Origin: Thereva unica
Lineage: Eukaryota > Arthropoda > Insecta > Diptera > Therevidae
Direction of reading: 5' to 3'
NCBI GenBank assembly: GCA_949987705.1
Contig: OX465282.1
Coordinates: 3,584,501 to 3,648,500, forward strand
Length of the DNA: 64,000 nucleotides
Within the stretch, counting starts at the first letter, position 1. The number at the start of each line of letters is the position of its first letter. The notes beneath the pieces were generated by a model that searched no databases, was not told where the DNA came from, and saw only the letters and a program-made list of their open reading frames with translations. Shown one piece after another: positions 49,901-58,900 of the stretch. The translations under genes were made by a program, and so were the position numbers.

Positions 49901-52900
49901 TGGTTATGATAAACTATATCAAGAGTGTACCTGATCAGTTTTGCACAAAACAGGCGGTCCTTCAGATCTTACAACTACAATTTGGGCGGCTGGCATCACT
50001 TGTCCACAATCTTGTAGGGTAAGCGATGTTAAAGAATCTTCACTATCTACCCGGACTACTCCGTGTGACAAAGCTGCCATCGATAAAACTCCACGTCCAG
50101 TTGCCAGCTGAGTGAAACCACCAGATGCTCTTCCAGGTCGTCGAAGAGATACTGTAAATACTTCACTAGAGCTAGCACAAGGGCATATGGCATCCGGTCT
50201 AAGTCCTTTTGGTTGGAAAACGCTTAAAAATTGATCACAGGATGACAAGGACCACGGATTTGCACCATCAGCTACTAGTAGCATTCTTAGGGAGGACAGT
50301 GATATATCTTTGTGATCTTTGGTAGCCAATAGACCCCAGTGAAGATCACGACTCTTTACTAAGCAGCATGATGCACGATATTTTGTAATTAGCTGCATCC
50401 ATGACGATGGACGCAGCTTCATTAGAGCATACGGTATAAAAAGTACGTGCATTCCATTTAGAACAGCCGTCAGCACTGCATGCCATAGACCAACTTCTCG
50501 CTTAAAGTCCAAAACGCAAACGATCGTTTCACCTTCGGTGTAGTGGCAAGCCATGGTTAAGGCTCTGCAATGGTTCATCATTGCTTGGCGTGTTACTGTG
50601 ACTCCTAAAAATAAAGATTGGATTATTTCTTTCTTGCATCATTCGATGTACGATTGTGTCTTACCCATTACACTCCCTTCCTTATCACTTGTGTACTCAA
50701 TGTAAGCCAGCGTATTCTCTTCTATTCGCACATTGTTAACATTGAAGTCTTTCGGTGGCTTAGGCAGATGCTCTGTCACAAACCAATGTAGACGCGGCCA
50801 CCCTTTAAGCTTGGCGATCTCTCCAGTCGTTGATTTCGGCAATCCTTTCAAGCAGGCTTCCGATGTCAAAGCAACACTTATACCACATGAGCTAAGTAAA
50901 AATCCTACTTGTTGAGGTGGTGTATCTGAACTAGATAATGGCAGTTCAATTGGTAGAGGCACAAGACCGCGAAACATGCATCCATACCAGGCAGTAATAA
51001 AACTGAAATTATATTTATGAAAACCGAGTCTAGACGTACATATTGTCTGCATTCAATTACCTTAAAGGATCGCTATTTGGATAAACAAGGGCTACACGAT
51101 CACCAGGCTTTAAAGTAATTTGTTCAGGTCCTTTACTAAATACTTTCGTCGATAATGCATATGCGATTTTTTGTGCGCGTGATAATAGTTTACCATATGT
51201 TACCGTTGTTGTCATTTTACCATTTGGATCAAGAACAGTTGCCATTGGTGATTTAAATGAATTCGTACCAAATCGTTGTAGTGCTGCCTCAAGTGTACGT
51301 GGTAAGCCAGCGGCTACAGTTAATTGTTCACCCTGTACCGGTGTCATTGTGCTACCTTCTGGCTTTGGTGCGTTTGGATCTTTTGGATTAGCTGCAATTT
51401 CTAATTCGATGTCGTTATCTTCATAAAATTCCGGTAATGGCCGCCTTTTAGGCCTTTTAAGTGTATTTAATAATTGTTGAATTTTAGCTGAAACCTTCCA
51501 TCGGCCGGCAGTTCCAGTATCACCTGGCTCAGTACTTGATATATTAACGTATCGTGTTACTCGATCGGCGCCACGTCGAGTATTTGCGCTAAATTGGGTT
51601 ATATCTGGTGCCATATCTGAAAAGGAATGGACAAGTTATTGGTTTTTAATTAAAATAAGTGCTTGAAATCGTCGTGCTCTAATATACTAGTTGGAAATTT
51701 TGGGTTATTGTAGAAGATTCCATAACGCTGCGGCAAGTAACGGGGGAGTTTCTTTCGTTAGTTTGGTCAATCATTGGCAGAAGAAGATTGCCCCCTCGCA
51801 GCATGCCTACCCGAGAGGTAAATCGGTAGACACTGCTCTAAATTCCCTGGTAGCGGTCATTGAAAAATTGAATTCAAGGAGTTCACTTTGGCTGCTTTCG
51901 AAGATATTGAAGGTGCTTTCAACAATATTGAAGCTTCTGCGATCACGGGGGCACTCCAGATCTGGGTGTTCCAGGCCCTTTATTGATCAGCTGCTGAAGT
52001 GCTGCAGGGTCAAAAAGTCTGGTCTGGGGCTTTCGGAAGAAGTCAGACGAGTTGAAAAAGGCACACCGCAGGGTGGGGTTCTATAGCCGCTCCTTTGGAA
52101 TTTAGCAGTCAACGAAGTGTTGATAACCCTAGGGGAGTCTGGGTGCACCACGGTGAACTATGCTGATGAAATTGCGCTGGTGGTGACCGGCGAGTACATC
52201 TCAACAATAAGAGATATAATGCAACAAGCATTGAATTAATTAGGATACTACAAAGGGTCTAGGCGTTAATCTAGCTAAGACTGAAGTAGTGCTTTTTACA
52301 AGGAAGTATAGACTCCCCGATTCTCCTTCTCTAAGACTCAGTGGACTCTCCTTCTCTAAGACTCACCTGGACGGCCGCCAGGCCAAGGCTTCTCTTGGAT
52401 GGGATCCATATTCATATGGTCACTCATCCATTATTAGGAGGTTCGCAATCGCTGCGGACAACCTTGATTACGCTACACCTACGTGTATCTTGGAGAAAGG
52501 TTTCAATCCCACAGGGGAGTTAGGGGAAACTGCGGGCAGATAAGCTTGCTAGACAGGGAACCGAAGTGGAAAGGACACCCTACTTAGCCCAGATGGGAAG
52601 GCCGCACTCTTCACACAATTGGTTGAGTTTGGACGCGAAGCGTTTGAAATCTCTTGTTCAGTAGTTATTCGGAAGTTGTGGTAATGAAGATGAGATCATT
52701 TTCTCTGTACATTCCTTGGCGGATTGAGTGAGCTGCAAAACACTGCTGCTCCTGACCCCTGTCGCTTTATTAAAAGCTCCAAATCGCTTGAAATGGCATG
52801 AATTTTGTCCCAACACTAGAATGGCATCACAATGGGCGACGATCACTAGACGATTAAGAGATTTTTTTCATTTCTTCTTCTTTATGCTCTTTTAATCTCT

Positions 52901-55900
52901 CATGGGACATAGGGCGGAAACAGTTGCCCTCCAGCGGACTATTTTTTGCGCCACAGCTCTCAGCACCGACCGGGATTTCTCAGTTGTGCGGCTTTTGCTT
53001 CTCCACGTTGTTCTAGGTTTTCCGACTCGACGGGATCCTTGCGGATTCCAATCAAGGGGTTGCGGATTCCGTCGCAAGGTGTGGCCAACCGAATTCTATT
53101 TGCTTCGATCGATTCTATAAGCTTGTGTAATGCATTCCTTAATTTCTTTACAATTTGTTCCTCCAGCCACGTCTTCTTCTTTGTTTTGTACGTACGTTCT
53201 TCAATTCGTCTTTTTCCTTTGTAGGTCGCTACGTAATTTCTAGTTCTGTGTCTTTGCAGCATATTAGCATATGTTTCATTCTTATCTTCCGTACTCTACG
53301 CGCTCTTGCTGCTATTTCATAACCTAGCTTGCTCGCTGCTTCTTCATTATGGTCCCTAGTTCAGCCCATTCCTCATCAATATTGGTATTGGTACTTGCAG
53401 CATCGTTATCCGATCCACTGATCCTTCTGCTTACCTCTGCGACAAGTTGTTCTCTTATTTGTTTTTCTTTAAGGGCCGTGGTGTTATATTTTCGCTCGTT
53501 TTCTTCTCTTCTTTTTTCTACCCTGACGCATAATATCCTGTTTCTGATCTTAACACCCACCAGAAAGCGTCTCTTATAATTCCTTTTACATCATACACGG
53601 GACATTTTCTCAAGTTTCTCTCAAGGTTTTCGTAGACGGGCCCCTTTTCTTTATCAGACGTATCTTCCGTTCGAGCTTGTATATTACTGAGAGGGTAAAT
53701 GTGGAATTTGCCTTTAATTCGTATCTTGCACACTCTTTCGCTTATTGCTTTGAATCCTATTATGGCATGTTTTAAGATTTTTCTTGCGACAATTGCCGTA
53801 CCTAGGGTGTGCTCTTTATCTCTGCAGTTATAGTATATTGTGTAATTCGGTGACATACATTTGCCAAAGAGGTAAACGCCCAGTAGTACGACTAAAAGCA
53901 AGCTGGTAGGGCAAATATACTGCGTTATTGGAAAATCCTAATCCTAGTGAGATGTTCAATTAGCGATTTGGAATAGGTTTTTGTTCCATCGTAGATCGAG
54001 ATTGCATTTAAGATATTGAAAGATGGTTTAGCCACTAATTTAAGGTGCAAGGATTGGCTAAAACTACAGAAAGTCGTAGTTTCGTTGATTGTTGCCGCAC
54101 GCACAGATATTGGTATCTATCAAATAAGGTATCTTGTAAAGTGGTAACAATCTAAAACAATTAGCTTAATATAACTTAAATAACAAAGAATTTGATTTCA
54201 TTAACTAAGGAGAAACAACAAAAACTTGCACTCTAGAAGTTGTTAAAATATATCTGACAAATAACGTACTATGGTCAACAAGTAGAAGCAAGTGAGAACG
54301 AATCTATGAGATCTGTGACTATCCAAATTGGTATCTTCCTTCAAATAATTTTTTTCCTTAGAGCATAATTAATATATTCAGAATCAACTTTAGATTTTTT
54401 ATTGATAAACTAGTTAATATTGATTTGATATACAAAAAAAAAACTTACATGGTCTTTGGAATTCTGAAATATCAGTAAAATCATAATGATTTTTTCTATG
54501 AACAGCAGGAGGTGAACCAGCGCTAGAGGTATCGGAATGTGGCTAAAAAGAAAAAAATAAATTAAAAATTATTAAAATTATATACAATAAAAAATATTTT
54601 TTGTTTACTTACTGGTGGTGGAAGATTCTGTGGAGTACGTCGATCTGAGAAGTTTTTATGATGACCACCTCCTCCGCCTGTTGAAGAATCACGTATTGGC
54701 GGTTTTATTTGCTCCCGGGAATTTGTTATGTGATCGCGGGGATAATTATATTCCCGATCTGGAGTTGAAATTCGTTCTTCTGGTATTGATTCTTCATCAG
54801 TTGTGGTATCTTTATTATTATTATAATTTTTTTTTTAAATAGAAATGAAAATTAAATTTTAGTTAGAGTTAATCGATTTTAATAAATTTAATAAATTGTA
54901 TTTACCAATATTTTTATTTTACAAAATTATGTTTAAAAATGCTTTAGTTTTGAAATTTCCAAGATTATTTTATTTAATTCTTTTAAAAGGCTTTAGAGAT
55001 TTTTTTTGGAGTTAATATTGGGTTAGGTTAATTGTTTGTTATAAAATTGGATGACGATGTACCTAAAGCGAAGCAAAAGAGATAAAGGCATTAATACAAA
55101 ACAGCAAAAAACTTGGAACTATAGACAAAAGGGAAAATTCTGCCACTTTTGTTACTCCTAAGTACCCGGGCAGTGTTAAAAGTATATGGGGTCCATGTTT
55201 CAATATACTAACTAATCTTACCGTAACATACCTGAAAAACTCAAACCTTAAAGGCCCTAAGAAGCAATTGTTATTGGATGACCAATATTCGTAGAGGTTA
55301 GGCATATAACAAAGCCTTTAATAAAAGCAAAGCATCGGTAGCGGAGGAAATAATAGGCAAATTTAGGACCAACATACATACGCTCTAAAAACCAGTAGAG
55401 AATAAAAAATAGTTTAAGATTGGTGTTAAAGCATGTATTTCTTGCCTAAGGAAGACCTAGAACAACGTGGAGGAGAACCCTGTTAGCAGAGGCCCCAACA
55501 ACTGGTAGATCCTGGTCAGAGCTGAGAGCTGTCCTGCAAAACTGAGTCCGCTGGAGGGCTACTGTTTCCGCCCTATGTACCATGAGGGATTAAAGGGGAA
55601 TAAATAAGTAAAGAAAGTTGCCAAACTAAATTTTACAAAATGACAAATTTAGTTAGAGGGCATTTGTATCTAGGACACGACCGTTGAGTACTCAGACACA
55701 GTAAAATAAGCTGAACTGGAGTACGCAATTAGTAAAGCCCCTTGGACTACATATATGGGCCTGTAAAGGGCTTTTGGGGAAGACATGGGGCCTTACCCCC
55801 GGATTAATGTAATGGATGTACAACACGATCGTTAAACCTGATGGTAATTCTGCGGCTATAGATTGGTAGCCCAAGACCAATCACCTCACTCACGGAGATC

Positions 55901-58900
55901 CTCAGGTGCAGCAGACCGCAACGGATTGCTTGCCTCCAAAACTGGAGCTAAGCAGAACTGGCAGCAATTATTGGGCTGACTCCAACTGGCATCATCTCCA
56001 TATGGGAATACGCCGCCACTTTTTATACCTAATATAGTCAAAGGCAATATGGTTATCCTAAACGGTATTCTGGTGGTCAGTCATCACCGAATTAGGGGGA
56101 ATAAGATTTAGCATAACTTGCACGTGCCGCAACTATTTCAGACTGATAAAAGTACGATCATAAGCTCCTAAAACAAGTTAAGAATCCAGGGAAGACTGAG
56201 ATAAGATGATTCTCTTTCTTGTACTTTGTTTGATGTAGCTTTAGAAGAGGTGATAAGAGAGGTTAGAATAGAAACTAAAGGGTCCACCGTCCACCATGCG
56301 GTTATAAGCTGTGGGGTACGTTGATGACATGGTTCTGTTAGAAAGATTATTATTCGTAGAGGATAAAAACCCGTCATGGTGCAAAGTCGAATAGTGATTA
56401 AGAGGGTTCCAGGGGGTATAACTAACTAACGATGGTAGCAGAGAGGGTACCCTTAAAAGCCACCAAGTCAAGATGTAAAGGTCATCGTGACAAGCGCTGC
56501 ATGAAGTGGATAGTGTTGCACTGTCCAGAACGATCTCCTCTGGGCATCGGACGTACCCAACTGTATATAGCTTTATTCTGATATGGAAGCTCTGTCAGGA
56601 TGGACCTTCCCTTTCCTGCCATACTCATTGGACTTTTATGGACCACAGCTTAAATAAAAAATCAGATGAAGAAGGAGGTTGTGGGTTTGATGCAATAAGC
56701 ATCAGCTAAGAGCTGCAGAGGGATCTCCTTGGAGGGAATGCGTCCAGCCCAGAAACCTTGGCTTCCAAATCAACAACAGCGCCGCCGGTAGCTGGCGGCA
56801 ATGTTGTTGAACAACTAATTGTCAAGGTTGTGGGTATGATCGTGCAGCCTATCAGGAAAAAATCTGGTGCTACCAAGAAGAGGAGGAGGGCCAAGGCAAG
56901 GAAGGCCGCAATGGAATTGGGGAGCTTCACGGAGCACATCCGAGTTCCACATTTGCAACTTCCTTACCAACAAACCAAAGGCAGGACAGTGGTCAGGGCA
57001 CCGGGGGCTCCAAGGAGCGGACCCAGACAGCCGCTCTACTGCCAGAAGTTTCTGCATCCACCAGCATAGTGGTAGTCCCAATTCCTACATCTTCTAGGGG
57101 GCAATGTTGCATGCCAGACTCAACTGATATATTGCCAAATCGGCAGCGGTCAGAGAATTCGCTGGGTAGGGACCAGAATAAAAAAGGGGGGAATCGCAAT
57201 ACTGGCTGGGATCACCATGGCAGTGGACTATCCCGAAGGCAAATTGACGGACCAGTAATCTATCTTGACTGAGGTGGACGAAAGTAGTAAGGCGATTGCC
57301 CACCTCCGTTTTTGGGTGTAAGGGTGTCTCACTAAGATCATCTGCGCCAACGAACCTACCAGTCAATGGTTGACGAATGCTGTTGTCAGGCTGGAGGATT
57401 GGGAAAGGTGCAACATTCCCAAATGCAAGCGGATCACATTTTGGGTTCTTAATGATGTTGGGGAACCGAAGCAGGTGCTCCGCAGGATGGAAATATAAAA
57501 CCAGGCAATTGAGATGACCTCTCTGCAGGTGGTGAGGAGGAAGGTGAACCAGAGCGGTCAAACTCTCGCCCTTAGCATTGGCGAGAGGTCGCTTTTACAG
57601 TAATGGGCAGGGCATGTTCTTATTCTCATAAAAGAGACTCCTGCTGGTTCATTAGGAGCAAGAAAAACTCCAGGATGCTGGTGGTACAGGGCAACCTGTA
57701 ACACAGTAACAGCAGCTAACGGGCCCACTATCTTAAGTGACCAAAGCTGCCGCTATCTAATCTAATCGCCTGATGGTTCAAACTATACAAGTCCCCTGGA
57801 GCAGACGGAATCTATCCCATTCTGATACAGGAGGGCTGCGACCTAGTCGCTCCCTTATTATGCAAAATATTCAGGCGTTCCTTCGCAATTCCCATCTTTC
57901 TGGAGGAACATCAAAATATTTATACCTAAGCCAGGGCCGTTCGGATTACACCTCGGCTTAATCGTTCAGGCCGATAAGCCCGAGACGAGAGTCTTTTGCC
58001 TTGAAGACAATGAAGAAAACGATCATTTACCGGGACTTTCGGAACATTCACTTGCAGGCAGAATTATAGGCTTTTCACAACAAGTCAAATATTAGGAGTG
58101 ACGCTAGATGCAAAGTTCAATTGGGACCAGCCAATTTACACTCTGATAAGCAGGACCCGCAGATCCCTGTGGGCTTACGGCAGAGTTTGTGATTCCAGAC
58201 GGGGTTTGAATCCGAAAACCATGTACTTGATATACAGCACCATCATTAGACCCATGGTAACTTACGGAGCTTTAGTTTGGTGACACAGAACGACGCTTAA
58301 GGGTTTCAAAACGAATTTAGACCAAATTCAAAAAATGGCATGCCTTTCCATCACTGGGGCCATCCGCACTTCTGGGCACACTTTATAACAATCAACATTA
58401 TAAAAGGGATTCCGGATTGTATGTCCTTTAAAATCTCAAAATTTTAACAACCCACATGGCTAACAGGCTAACCTGAACCCTTCCCTAAAGTATCGTCGGG
58501 TGGACTAGTATGGTAAAGGGATGGCTCCAAAACAAAGACAGGTGGGGGCGTGGAATCTGGAGTGAAAGCTCCAGATTCAGCACAGCGATAAGCTTAGGCA
58601 CCCTAGCAACTATCTTTCAAGCAGAGGTGAACACTATACTGGCATGCAATACCAGAGCCTACAAGAACAAACCGATCTTTATCTTCTCTGATAGCAAAGC
58701 AGTAATAAGGTCTCGTAGGACCAAGTCAAAATAAGTTTCAGACTGCCAATGTGTTCTTGGTGAGCTGGGCATTCTCAATTAAGTTTCCCTTGTTTGGGTC
58801 CCGGGTTGGAGGATGGAGGACAATCGTATCCCAAAACGGCTTATAGCCTCAGATATTTCTGGAAGTAGGCCAGTAGGTAGACCCAGGAGGAGATGGATAG

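Noticed and set aside
56839..57069. Basic Lys/Arg-rich frame as a ribosomal or histone-like protein
   Set aside because: The same basic segment occurs in the LINE ORF1 remnant at 3787, and ORF1-type motifs follow in both places.
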